A stretch of 12,554 nt of DNA from an uncultured Anaerolineaceae bacterium (GTDB taxonomy: Bacteria; Chloroflexota; Anaerolineae; Promineifilales; Promineifilaceae): positions 1-12,554 of the forward strand of contig CALBTC010000107.1 in NCBI GenBank assembly GCA_937967805.1, written 5' to 3'. The notes under the pieces were generated by a model that had not been told where the DNA came from, did no database searches, and saw only the letters and a program-made list of their open reading frames with translations. The position numbers and the translations under genes were made by a program. Shown here in pieces: positions 1-7,749 of the stretch (positions within the stretch are counted from its first letter, which is position 1; each line of letters begins with the position of its first letter).

Positions 1-35
1 AATCGGTGATCGGCATCCGCCGTAATTGGTGATCG
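1..35. repeat. Imperfect heptamer repeat (GATCACC / GATTACC type)
   Basis: On the minus strand this stretch carries GATCACC twice, with AATTACG and GCGGATG between them and GATT at the window edge. It resembles the heptamer array inside addA at 890-917. It runs off the window, so its true length is unknown. Confidence 0.4.
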
Positions 36-229
36 TTTTGGCCCGGATTATGCACTTAACGCAGGTTAAGAACATTTGCGCCGGAACGGTCAGGTCCATC
101 ACATCATCCGGCAAAGGGACACGCGCGCCACCACTTCCGGGTGAGCGGCTGCATTTCACAGGGTAGCGATTGGGGCGAGGATAGGTGACACAGCAAGCCC
201 AAACGGTGAGCAAAACAAGCGGGCAATTC
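1..229. other. Left-edge region downstream of addA, no certain gene
   Basis: No gene can be called with confidence. On the minus strand one frame stays open from about 237 to the window edge. Its part at 120-61 reads like protein (VPLPDDVMDLTVPAQMFLTC, then VK) and faintly recalls the RQC region of RecQ helicases, but there is no good start and the last codons run into repeat-like sequence at 1-35. It could be the tail of a decayed gene or chance. I see no clear hairpin plus T-run that would act as a terminator for addA. Confidence 0.3.
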
Positions 230-3200
230 TTACCTCCCTTTCACCAGTTCAAGCTGCATACGGCCGTCAACATCCAGAAAACTCAACAGGGTCTGTGCTT
301 CAATGCCCAACAAGCGGCGCACAGCCGCGGCATATTCCTGCACCTGCCGCCGGTATTTTTCTACCTTTTCCGAATGCGTTATTTCATCCTGACGCAATCG
401 GTCAGTCTTAAAATCAATGACCTGCCAACGGCCGTTCTGTTCCATCAGCAAATCAATCAACCGGCTTTGGGCTTGCCCATTTTCCTCAATTGTGTACGGA
501 ACTTCATGGAAGCGGCGGGCGCTTGCCGCCTCCTGGAACAGGTCGTGCTGGCGAAAACGGCGTAGCAAGACCGCCACCCGCTCAATGGTGGCTGCAATTT
601 CAGCAGCATCGGTCAGACCCATCTCCTGAACGTGGGTACGCATCAAGTCAGAGAACGCGGCATCATCGGGAAACTGCCAGCGGCGCAGCGCCTCGTGAAA
701 CAACGTCCCCACCACCCAGGCCGGTCCCTGAGACTGGCCGGTAATGGGCACGACCCGCCACACGCGCGGCGGCGGATCTGCTTCGCGGGCGGCCAGGCGT
801 TCATCTTCCTCAGCAGCAGCCACGGCCGTTACCGGTTCCAGCAGCGGCGGCGGCCAACCAACCTCATCCATTTCCGTCTCACCAACACTGATTACCGATG
901 ACCGTTCACCGATTACCGGTTCCTCCAGTGACAACGGTGAGACCGTACAACCAATAGCACGGCCGTCCAGCTCCGCCAACATCAGTTCACGCGGTTCTGG
1001 CAGTGACGGCTCTACCTGTTGCTGCCCCAGCCCCACCACATCACCAAACTGTTTCAACCAGCCGTCCGGTAGCAGTTTGCCGGGAGTCTGTTTAGCCGTG
1101 CTTAGTCGGACGTGACCGCTGATGAGCAGCTTTTGCCTGGCTCGTGTGGCCGCCACGTACAGCAGGCGGCGCGCTTCCGCCTCGTCCTGTTCCTGATCAC
1201 GCTGTACAGCTAGCCGGTAAATGAGAGAACGGCCGTCATCATCCCCCTTCTGCTTCAGCACCGGCCCCAATTGCTCATCTAACAACAACGCCCCTGGCCG
1301 GCCACCACCACGCCGCCCCGCATCAGCCAGAACCACCAGTGGGAATTCCAGCCCTTTGGCCTTGTGGACCGTCATCAACTGCACCGCTTCGCCTATTTCC
1401 AGCGGCGCTTCCCCTTCTCGCGCCGCCACGTCCCGCAGTGTCTGCACGTAATCCAAAAACTCGCCGACGCTCACCAGTCCGCTGGCGTGAGCGTCGGCCA
1501 CCAGCTTATCGACGTTCCCCCGCGCGCGTTCATTGCCCTGCCCCCGCCCATCGCCCGGCAACGGCCGGCGCAAAATAGCGTCGTAGAACGTCATATCCAG
1601 GAACTGCTTGAGCAGACTGGCCACAGGCATACGGCCCACCGACTCATTTAGCTGAGCCACAATGCCTGCAGCGCGCCGGGCGCGCTCCGCGTTTGTGGCG
1701 TCTAACAACGACAGATCCCCTTGCAGCGCGGCCCACAGACTGCCCTCCCAGTCTTCATCGCCGCGCCGCAGTTGGTAGATCGCCCCATCGGTCAAAGCCA
1801 GGGCCGGGGAACGAAGCAAACCGGCCAATGCCCGATCATCCCCAGGATTGGCGATGGCTCTCAGAGCGTTGAGCAAATCGCGCACCTCTGGCCGGTCGTA
1901 AAAGCCGCGCCCGGCTACAGTAACAAAAGGGATACCGGCTGCCTCCAGGGCGTCTTCATAAATCGGGAAACTGGTCGAGGCGCGGCAAAGCAGCCCCATC
2001 TCGCCCCAGCCGATTCTTTCCTCGTCGTGACACTGCCACAACCGCTGCGCCAGGGCCTGGGCCGCCGCCAGCCGCCCGTCACGGCTTGTTTCACCCACAC
2101 CTAAGCAAAATTCCACAAACGGCTCGATCACACCCTCACGCGGAGTTGGCTGGTAGGCTCGCAATGGGGCAAAGGGAACGGCAAACGGCCGGTTCCTATC
2201 TACCATCTCGTCAAGCACCGGGGCCAACAGGGCGTTCAGCTGCCCCACCAGCGGCGCATGGGCGCGAAACGTCAGGTCTAAATCCACGATGTCACCACCG
2301 CCGTCGGCTACATCTTGCTGCACACGCCGGAACACCGTCACGTCTGCGCCGCGAAAGCGGTAGATACTTTGTTTCGCATCTCCAACAACAAAAAGATGGG
2401 TCGGTTGGTCGGTTGGTCGGTTGGTCGCCTGGTCAAATCCGGTCAGGGCATAAACGATGCGGCGCTGGCGGTCGTTGGTGTCCTGGAACTCGTCTACCAG
2501 CACGGCGCGAAGCTGTGCCTGCCAATAGGCGCGCACGAATGGTTCATTTTCCAACAACGTCACCGCCTGCGCTTCCAGGTCGTCAAAGTCCAAGGCCCGC
2601 CGCTGGTCTTTTGCTTCCTCATAACGACGCCAGGCTTCCTGAAAACTAAGATGCAGCTGCGGCAAAGCGGCGGCCGCTCCTTCTTCCAGGGTCCAATCCA
2701 GCGGCTTGCCAAACAGGGCGGACAGATCGGCATCGTACTGCTGGCGCAAAGCGGTGAGCGCCTGGCGTGGCGCGTCAATGTCGTCCCAATCGCTTTTGCG
2801 GCCCAGGTTGGGCTTTATCGCTTGCCGGGCCTGAGGCAGCAGCGCCAGCAGCGCCGCCAGGTCGTCGGCCGCCTGTGCCTTTTCTAATTGATCCCAAATG
2901 GCCAGGAAGTCGGTGATGGTTTGGGCCAATTTGTCGCCCGCCAGCCGGGTCAGTGTGCCATCGGTTTGCAGGGTGCGGAGGTCGGAAACGGCCGTTTGCA
3001 CCCCGGCATCATCGCAAAAACCCACCAACCTGTCCCTGGCAACTCGCCGCCAATGGCGCATCGGATCCGGCCCGGCTGCGGCAAAGGCGTCGTTTGCTTC
3101 CAGCCGGTTTTGCAGCAGATGGGCAATCGTGCGCCGCAGATCTTCTTCACTCAACAGGGAAAAGAGAACGGCCGCATCAGCGTCATTGGCCGCCCAGACC

Positions 3201-3646
3201 AGGGCTGTTTCCACGGCCTGGGCTTGCAGCATGGCCGCCCGGTTCTCATCCAGCACGTCAAAGGTGGGGTCCAGCGCGGCTTCTACCGGGTGGGTACGCA
3301 AAATCCGGGTGCAGAGGCTGTGAATGGTACCAATTGGGGCAGCATCCATCTCGGTGTAGACAGATTGCCAGAAGGAACGGCCGTTTTCGTCCAGCTTCTT
3401 TTGCAGCCACGCCTGAATCAGCGTCCGGATACGGCTGCGCATCTCCCGCGCCGCTTTTTCGGTGAACGTTACGGCCGCTATTTGCTGTGGGCGCAAGCCA
3501 TCCTCTAGCAAACTCAAGTAACGCCCCACCAGCGTCCGCGTCTTCCCCGACCCGGCCCCGGCCGTCACGGCAATGTCACGGCCACGCGTGGTGACGGCAC
3601 GTTTCTGGTCTTCAGTAAAAGCGTAGGTAGATAGAATAGAAGTCAT
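230..3646 (-). CDS. addA: AddA, ATP-dependent helicase/nuclease subunit A (UvrD/RecB-like helicase with PD-(D/E)XK nuclease)
   Basis: This is the helicase-nuclease subunit of AddAB, which unwinds and resects double-stranded DNA ends for RecA-dependent repair and degrades foreign linear DNA. The 1138 residues show superfamily 1 motifs in order: Walker A AGAGSGKT (29-36), Walker B LVDEFQDTN (383-391), GDAKQSIYRFRG (422-433), LTFRAH (458-463, where NFRS-like is usual), TVHKAKGLEF (759-768) and LLYVAATRA (828-836). A C-terminal RecB-family nuclease follows: H984 in GTLFHEAL, D1065, D1078 and K1080 in VIDFK, and Q1101-Y1105. Length is near the family norm. The start lies just before TEDQKRAV, where the family begins. 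There is no Shine-Dalgarno; the ATG sits inside an octamer repeat. Residues 404-417 and about 909-919 are encoded by short-period repeats inserted in frame. It lies downstream of addB, the usual order. Confidence 0.93.
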   Translation of the reverse strand: MTSILSTYAFTEDQKRAVTTRGRDIAVTAGAGSGKTRTLVGRYLSLLEDGLRPQQIAAVTFTEKAAREMRSRIRTLIQAWLQKKLDENGRSFWQSVYTEMDAAPIGTIHSLCTRILRTHPVEAALDPTFDVLDENRAAMLQAQAVETALVWAANDADAAVLFSLLSEEDLRRTIAHLLQNRLEANDAFAAAGPDPMRHWRRVARDRLVGFCDDAGVQTAVSDLRTLQTDGTLTRLAGDKLAQTITDFLAIWDQLEKAQAADDLAALLALLPQARQAIKPNLGRKSDWDDIDAPRQALTALRQQYDADLSALFGKPLDWTLEEGAAAALPQLHLSFQEAWRRYEEAKDQRRALDFDDLEAQAVTLLENEPFVRAYWQAQLRAVLVDEFQDTNDRQRRIVYALTGFDQATNRPTDQPTHLFVVGDAKQSIYRFRGADVTVFRRVQQDVADGGGDIVDLDLTFRAHAPLVGQLNALLAPVLDEMVDRNRPFAVPFAPLRAYQPTPREGVIEPFVEFCLGVGETSRDGRLAAAQALAQRLWQCHDEERIGWGEMGLLCRASTSFPIYEDALEAAGIPFVTVAGRGFYDRPEVRDLLNALRAIANPGDDRALAGLLRSPALALTDGAIYQLRRGDEDWEGSLWAALQGDLSLLDATNAERARRAAGIVAQLNESVGRMPVASLLKQFLDMTFYDAILRRPLPGDGRGQGNERARGNVDKLVADAHASGLVSVGEFLDYVQTLRDVAAREGEAPLEIGEAVQLMTVHKAKGLEFPLVVLADAGRRGGGRPGALLLDEQLGPVLKQKGDDDGRSLIYRLAVQRDQEQDEAEARRLLYVAATRARQKLLISGHVRLSTAKQTPGKLLPDGWLKQFGDVVGLGQQQVEPSLPEPRELMLAELDGRAIGCTVSPLSLEEPVIGERSSVISVGETEMDEVGWPPPLLEPVTAVAAAEEDERLAAREADPPPRVWRVVPITGQSQGPAWVVGTLFHEALRRWQFPDDAAFSDLMRTHVQEMGLTDAAEIAATIERVAVLLRRFRQHDLFQEAASARRFHEVPYTIEENGQAQSRLIDLLMEQNGRWQVIDFKTDRLRQDEITHSEKVEKYRRQVQEYAAAVRRLLGIEAQTLLSFLDVDGRMQLELVKGR
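890..917. repeat. Four heptamer units inside addA
   Basis: On the plus strand the units are GATTACC, GATGACC, GTTCACC and GATTACC, exactly 7 bases each. They encode about residues 909-919 of AddA (around PVIGERSSVIS), in the variable linker between the helicase core and the nuclease. The 28 bases keep the addA frame open. Confidence 0.6.
2395..2434. repeat. Five octamer units (GGTTGGTC type) inside addA
   Basis: In register on the plus strand: GATGGGTC, GGTTGGTC three times, GCCTGGTC. They encode AddA residues 405-417 (DQATNRPTDQPTH), between Walker B and the GDAKQSIYRFRG motif. The unit matches the NNTTGGTC octamers of the addB-addA gap. Three octamers equal eight codons, so the array can change length by threes without breaking the frame. 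Confidence 0.75.
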
Positions 3647-3763
3647 TTGGTCATTTGGTCAATTAGTCGCTTGGTCATTTGGTCGTTTGGTCGCTTGGTC
3701 AACTTTTCGCCACATGACTATCCGACCACACGACCGCACGACTACACGACCACACGACTAAAA
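3643..3763. repeat. Two opposed octamer arrays filling the addB-addA gap
   Basis: Positions 3645-3700 hold seven 8-base units of the form NNTTGGTC (one is AATTAGTC). Positions 3711-3758 hold six units ending in GAC, mostly NACACGAC. A 10-base spacer separates them. The GGTC core of one half is complementary to the GACC core of the other, so the transcript could fold into a long imperfect hairpin between the two cistrons. The addB stop (TAG, 3760-3758) and the addA ATG (3646-3644) both lie in repeat sequence. Lack of constant repeats with unique spacers rules out CRISPR. Confidence 0.8.
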
Positions 3764-6700
3764 ATCCCTCGGTGTGTAACGCCAGCAGAAGTCGGCGGCC
3801 GGGCACCAGGGAGGACAGCCGCCGTCGGGTGGTTTGGGGGCGAAGTGGCCCTGGCGGATGGCTTCGGCATAGCTGAGTGCATAGTTCACGGCCGTTTCCA
3901 ATCCAGCTTCTATCCCTCCTTCCTGTTTTTCCAACTGCAGGCTGCTGGGCCGGGCCGAGCCGATGTGCCAATACATGCCCGCCGCCGGTTCACCCAGATC
4001 AAGCACATCGCGGGCAGCCAGGGCATATAGTGCCAGCTGAATACGCTTGCCTTCGGCCAACGCCTGGGAAGCGATGGGCGTGTTGCTGCTTTTGTAATCG
4101 ATAACGCGGATACGGCCGTTTTCATCCACATCCACCCGGTCAATGTAGCCGCGCAGGGCCAGCCGGCGGCCCACCTCGTCGCTTATTTCCAGCGGCGGCG
4201 TTTCCAGCAGGCCAAAAGGCGGCTCCATCTCCAACGGCTGCCACCCCTCCGACGCCTCATCCAGCGCCTTGACCGTGTTCAACAAAATTTGCGTCAGTTC
4301 CTCCCGCTGCTGCTGCCACAAAGGGGTGGGGCGAAAACCATACCCCTGCGGCGCGGCGTCAAATTCCCGTTGGGCGATTGCCGGCAGCAGGTCAACAGCC
4401 GCCTCTCCCGTAGCCACCACCTGCCGGTACGTCTCTTCCAGGATGGCGTGGTACATGCTGCCCAACTGGCGCACGTCGTAACCGGCGGCCACCGGCTGGC
4501 GCGGATCAAAGCCCAGGGCGTAACCGGCAAAAAAGGAGTAGGCGCAGGCAGCATAACTTTCCAGGCGGCTGGCGCTCCACGGCCGTTCCTGACCATAGCG
4601 GCGGGCCAACAGCGCTTGCAGATGGGTCAGGTCTCCTTCATACGGGCCGTTTGCCTGTTGGGCCACGCGGGCGGCCAGCACCGCTGCGCCCGCCCGCACC
4701 TGCTGCCAGCCACTGTGCAGCACCGGTCGCTCATACAGGTGAGAAAGCAGGCTATCACTCTGGTCGCCGCGCCGGGCCAGCGTCGCCAGTAATTCCGGCG
4801 TCGAGGCCACATCCAGCAGCGGCAGGCCATCTGCTGCACGGACGACAACCGGCCGGGCGCCGCTGTGCTGCTGCAACTGTTCCCAATAAGGGGATGGCTC
4901 CCACGGTTGGCCATCGTCGCTTAGATAAGGACGGGTTACCAGCAGCCGGGCACGCGCCCGCGTCACGGCTTCGTAAAACAGCGTCACCTGGTCACCCGCG
5001 TCACGGCTTTCCAGCACGACGCCTCGTTCGGCCAACTGCTCCCGGTCCAGCTCGCGCAGCAGCGGATCGTGTGGCAGGGGGCGGGGAAACTCGCCTTCGC
5101 CCAGCCCCAACAGCGCCACGGCGTGAAAGGAGAGACCGCGCGCCGCCAGGACAGGTGCCGCCAGCAGAGGTTCCTGCCCTTCAGGTGGCGGGACGTGGTA
5201 GATTGCGGCTTCGACCGCGCCGCGCAATTCCTGCCAGAAGTGCCGGTAAGTGATGGGACGATCTTTCCCCAGCGTCTCTTCGGCAAAAACCAGGCTGCGC
5301 AGGACGTCCTTGAGCCGCTGTAGGGCGGCCACATCTCGTTCGGCAGTGAGCAGCGGCTGACCGTCTGGGCCGTAGCGGGCCTGTTTCACTACACCCAGAC
5401 TGTCACCTAACTGCCAGGTCTGACGGGTTGGCACCAGGGCCGGATCATCACCGAGCAGCGCTTCCAGCCAGCCGATGTAGTGACGCAGCGTGGCCTGCGA
5501 TTCTGGCCGCAAGCGGGCTACAAATTTATCTAATTTCCGGCGCAGAGCGGCTGCCTCAGGGCCGCGTGGCGTGGTGAGTACGGCCGTTTCCTCCATCTCT
5601 TCCAGCACATCCTCGCCGTCCGCCTGCGGTTCAGCTTTCGCCAGCCGGTCTAGCACCTCGTGCCACTGGTCTAGCCCGGCAATAATCTGGCCCTCGCGTG
5701 CAGTCTCGGCCAGCAGATCGGCATCGGCGGCGGTGATGGCCTGGTTGGACCAATCAAAATAGGGGCTGCGCCATGCTTCCAGCAGCAGGCGGCGCGGCCA
5801 TTTACGCCAGGGCAAAGACAGCAAATCGAGCAGAGCAGCGATGGCCGGGTTTTGGTGCAGCCAGGTACCCTGCGCCATTTGCAGCGGCAATCCAAATTCG
5901 GCGGCCGTTTCGACCAGGAACGGCCGATACGCTTCCAGGTCATGGGCCATCACGGCCAACTGCGACAGCGGTACGCCATCCAGGACGTGGCGTTGTTTCA
6001 GCCAGCGCAGGGCGGCTCGCACTTCCTGGACGCGATTGGCTGCTTCCAGCAGCGTCAGCGCCTCACCTGCCGGGGACGGTTGGGCAGTGTCTGGTTCGAA
6101 CAGAGTGGTCTCGATGTGAGCCAGCGGGGGCGCTAGCTGGACGTGCGCCCCAGGCAGCGGCTCAGCTTCGACGCCCAACGTTGCTTCCAGCGTGGTCCGG
6201 GCGCGGTCAAAGCGGCGGTGGGCCAGCCGGGGCAAGGGCGTGCCGGTGAGGGTAGCGACAGTTGCCTGCGCCTGCTGTGCCAGGTGGTTAAGGACGGCCA
6301 GTTGGGTGGGGTTGAACTCGCCAAAGCCATCCACGAGCAACAGCCGCCAGCCGGCGCATAAATCGGGCTGTTCGTCCAGGGCGATTTGGGCCAGCCAGCC
6401 GCGCTCTTCATCATCGGCCGACTTATTTTGCTGCAGCCACTGTTGGTAACGGCCGTAAATGAGGGCCAGTTCTTGCAGATGAGGCGGTTGGTCGGCCACG
6501 GCTGCGGCCAATGCTTCCGGTTCAATTCTGGCCCGTTTGAACTCACGGATGTTGGTGCGCAGCGCCTGGAAAAAGCCGGGTTTGTTTTGCAGGGGAGTGT
6601 AGTAGGGGAGACGGTCGTCGGCTGCCAGTTCATCCACAATCGCCCGCAGCAGGCGATGCAGCACCGGCTCATCCAGGCGGGGCAAAGCGCCACCGGCCAG

Positions 6701-6922
6701 CGCCAGCAGTTCAACGTACAGCGTAGAAAAAGTGACGACGTGGACATTGAACGCGCCGCCGCGTTGGGCCAGCCGTCTCCGAAAAGCGCGCACCTGGGCC
6801 GCATCGGGCAGGATGACCCAGATGGGAGCCAGCGGCTCCTCGGCGCGGGCCAGGTGAATTAGATCAATACAATATTGGGTTTTGCCGGCGGCCGCTGGGG
6901 CCAGGAGGATGCGAACGCTCAT
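3758..6922 (-). CDS. addB: AddB, helicase/nuclease subunit B with Fe-S-linked PD-(D/E)XK nuclease
   Basis: This is the partner of AddA; it supplies the second nuclease, and in characterised AddAB it carries Chi-recognition surfaces. The 1054 residues begin with a degenerate Walker A, APAAAGKT (8-15), and a helicase-like fold without the full motif set, as is normal for AddB. The C-terminal nuclease shows VIDYKSS with D942 and K944, then Q962-Y966. Cysteines C793, C1036, C1040 and C1046 fit the AddB Fe-S cluster pattern, but the last three are spaced C-x3-C-x5-C where C-x2-C-x5-C is usual. The ATG is preceded by no clear Shine-Dalgarno; it lies 66 bases after the HEPN stop, or 6 bases after the end of the in-frame HEPN tail, which suggests translational coupling. 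The stop codon lies in an octamer repeat. Confidence 0.9.
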   Translation of the reverse strand: MSVRILLAPAAAGKTQYCIDLIHLARAEEPLAPIWVILPDAAQVRAFRRRLAQRGGAFNVHVVTFSTLYVELLALAGGALPRLDEPVLHRLLRAIVDELAADDRLPYYTPLQNKPGFFQALRTNIREFKRARIEPEALAAAVADQPPHLQELALIYGRYQQWLQQNKSADDEERGWLAQIALDEQPDLCAGWRLLLVDGFGEFNPTQLAVLNHLAQQAQATVATLTGTPLPRLAHRRFDRARTTLEATLGVEAEPLPGAHVQLAPPLAHIETTLFEPDTAQPSPAGEALTLLEAANRVQEVRAALRWLKQRHVLDGVPLSQLAVMAHDLEAYRPFLVETAAEFGLPLQMAQGTWLHQNPAIAALLDLLSLPWRKWPRRLLLEAWRSPYFDWSNQAITAADADLLAETAREGQIIAGLDQWHEVLDRLAKAEPQADGEDVLEEMEETAVLTTPRGPEAAALRRKLDKFVARLRPESQATLRHYIGWLEALLGDDPALVPTRQTWQLGDSLGVVKQARYGPDGQPLLTAERDVAALQRLKDVLRSLVFAEETLGKDRPITYRHFWQELRGAVEAAIYHVPPPEGQEPLLAAPVLAARGLSFHAVALLGLGEGEFPRPLPHDPLLRELDREQLAERGVVLESRDAGDQVTLFYEAVTRARARLLVTRPYLSDDGQPWEPSPYWEQLQQHSGARPVVVRAADGLPLLDVASTPELLATLARRGDQSDSLLSHLYERPVLHSGWQQVRAGAAVLAARVAQQANGPYEGDLTHLQALLARRYGQERPWSASRLESYAACAYSFFAGYALGFDPRQPVAAGYDVRQLGSMYHAILEETYRQVVATGEAAVDLLPAIAQREFDAAPQGYGFRPTPLWQQQREELTQILLNTVKALDEASEGWQPLEMEPPFGLLETPPLEISDEVGRRLALRGYIDRVDVDENGRIRVIDYKSSNTPIASQALAEGKRIQLALYALAARDVLDLGEPAAGMYWHIGSARPSSLQLEKQEGGIEAGLETAVNYALSYAEAIRQGHFAPKPPDGGCPPWCPAADFCWRYTPRDF

Positions 6923-6928
6923 TCTAAT

Positions 6929-6988
6929 CTATTTTATGTCTTCAAGGTGACCGGCTTCGCGAAGATAAAGTTCCATACGATGGACTAA
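6929..6988 (-). pseudogene. In-frame tail of the HEPN gene after its stop codon
   Basis: After the HEPN TAA (6991-6989) the same frame continues for 19 codons, LVHRMELYLREAGHLEDIK, to a TAG at 6931-6929. This looks like the last amphipathic helix of the HEPN domain. A single GAA to TAA change would explain it. The restored gene would end 6 bases before the addB ATG. Read-through, strain polymorphism or sequence error remain possible. Confidence 0.5.
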
Positions 6989-7345
6989 TTATTCACATTG
7001 CTCCAGAATATCCTTTGCAGTTTCCTCTGTAAAAACCAAACCGACGCTGTAATCAGCGTCCTCACGCCACTTTCTGGCCAGCTTGAAGGTTGTTCCGTAC
7101 TCAATCCCAACCAAACCGGGCTTGATGAAGTATTGATGGAACGCAGATTCGATACCAGAATGCTTACTCCGGTCTTGCCCTATTGTATTTAAAGCGGCGG
7201 ATACAATATGGAAAACGGCATAGTAAGCGCGATTGATCGAAAGGCGATAATTGCTACGCTGATATAGGTCTTGGGCATCGGCCAAGTCTTTGCGACTGCG
7301 AGCCAGCTTTTGCTTTAGATAACCGGTTGAAGGTCCATCTGCCAC
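6989..7345 (-). CDS. HEPN-domain protein (UPF0332-like), likely toxin of an MNT/HEPN pair
   Basis: This 118-residue, mainly helical protein matches the HEPN family: INRAYYAVFHIVSAAL (37-52) is the typical second helix, DRSKHSGIESAFHQYF (58-73) resembles the HSG segment of UPF0332, and KLARKWREDADYS (88-100) the third helix. HEPN proteins are commonly RNases paired with MNT antitoxins. The RX4HXY motif of the studied HepT toxins is not present as such: there is H70-Q-Y72 but isoleucine where arginine is expected; R59 and H62 are candidates instead. The start is GTG at 7345, chosen because AGAAGG lies 9 bases upstream; it overlaps the MNT gene by 31 bases. The protein ends at a TAA that seems early, since 19 in-frame codons follow. 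Family call is firm; toxin role is inferred. Confidence 0.8.
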   Translation of the reverse strand: MADGPSTGYLKQKLARSRKDLADAQDLYQRSNYRLSINRAYYAVFHIVSAALNTIGQDRSKHSGIESAFHQYFIKPGLVGIEYGTTFKLARKWREDADYSVGLVFTEETAKDILEQCE

Positions 7346-7695
7346 AAGTCAACACCTTCTTTCAATACATTACGGTAAAATGGAACATCTTGCACGACCA
7401 TTTGGTCAAAATGCTTACGGTCTACAATATGATCTGAGAGTACCACATCATGCGCCAGGTCAACGTCAACGGCAAGGCGGGTGATTGCTTTTTCTAGTTC
7501 CCAGGTATAGTTATGCACCACTATCAGCAGATCGATGTCGGACTGCTCATCGGCCGTCCCTTTTATTTTTGACCCAAAAACCCACACCGACTGAATCGCG
7601 TCGGAATTAAACCGCTGCCGCAATCGACTCACAAAATCAGTTAAGGCGCTCCTTTCCCGTTCAGTCAATTGTTGCCAGCGTTTTGCATTATTCAT
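7315..7695 (-). CDS. MNT-type minimal nucleotidyltransferase, likely antitoxin of the HEPN pair
   Basis: This 126-residue protein carries the polymerase-beta-like signature GSx10DxD: G41 S42, then D53 and D55 in SDIDLLIVV, with a likely third carboxylate among D77, D79 and D83. It is short, so it has the catalytic core without extra domains. In known MNT/HEPN (type VII, MntA/HepT-like) modules the enzyme transfers AMP onto the HEPN toxin and silences it. The catalytic residues are intact here. The start is firm: AAGGAGG lies 7 bases before the ATG, the best ribosome binding site in the window. The gene ends inside the HEPN gene (31-base overlap), which implies coupled translation. It starts 54 bases after the SNF2 stop. 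Confidence 0.85.
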   Translation of the reverse strand: MNNAKRWQQLTERERSALTDFVSRLRQRFNSDAIQSVWVFGSKIKGTADEQSDIDLLIVVHNYTWELEKAITRLAVDVDLAHDVVLSDHIVDRKHFDQMVVQDVPFYRNVLKEGVDLWQMDLQPVI

Positions 7696-7702
7696 CGCTT
7701 GA

Positions 7703-7709
7703 CCTCCTT
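7703..7709 (-). promoter_or_regulatory. Strong Shine-Dalgarno of the MNT gene
   Basis: AAGGAGG on the minus strand, 7 bases before the ATG at 7695. It contrasts with addB and addA, which have no clear site, so the antitoxin may be translated more strongly than its downstream neighbours. Confidence 0.7.
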
Positions 7710-7749
7710 TTCTGCTAATGATAGCCTTGATTGCTTGCGCTAATGGTTC

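Noticed and set aside
2888..3508. Plus-strand frame of 206 codons
   Set aside because: Opposite addA; composition of a reverse-strand shadow, no motif.
3643..3763. CRISPR-like array
   Set aside because: Units are only 8 bases, contiguous, and without unique spacers.
6989..7695. Direct naming as mntA/hepT
   Set aside because: The MNT motif fits, but the HEPN protein lacks RX4HXY and looks like UPF0332, so only family names are given.
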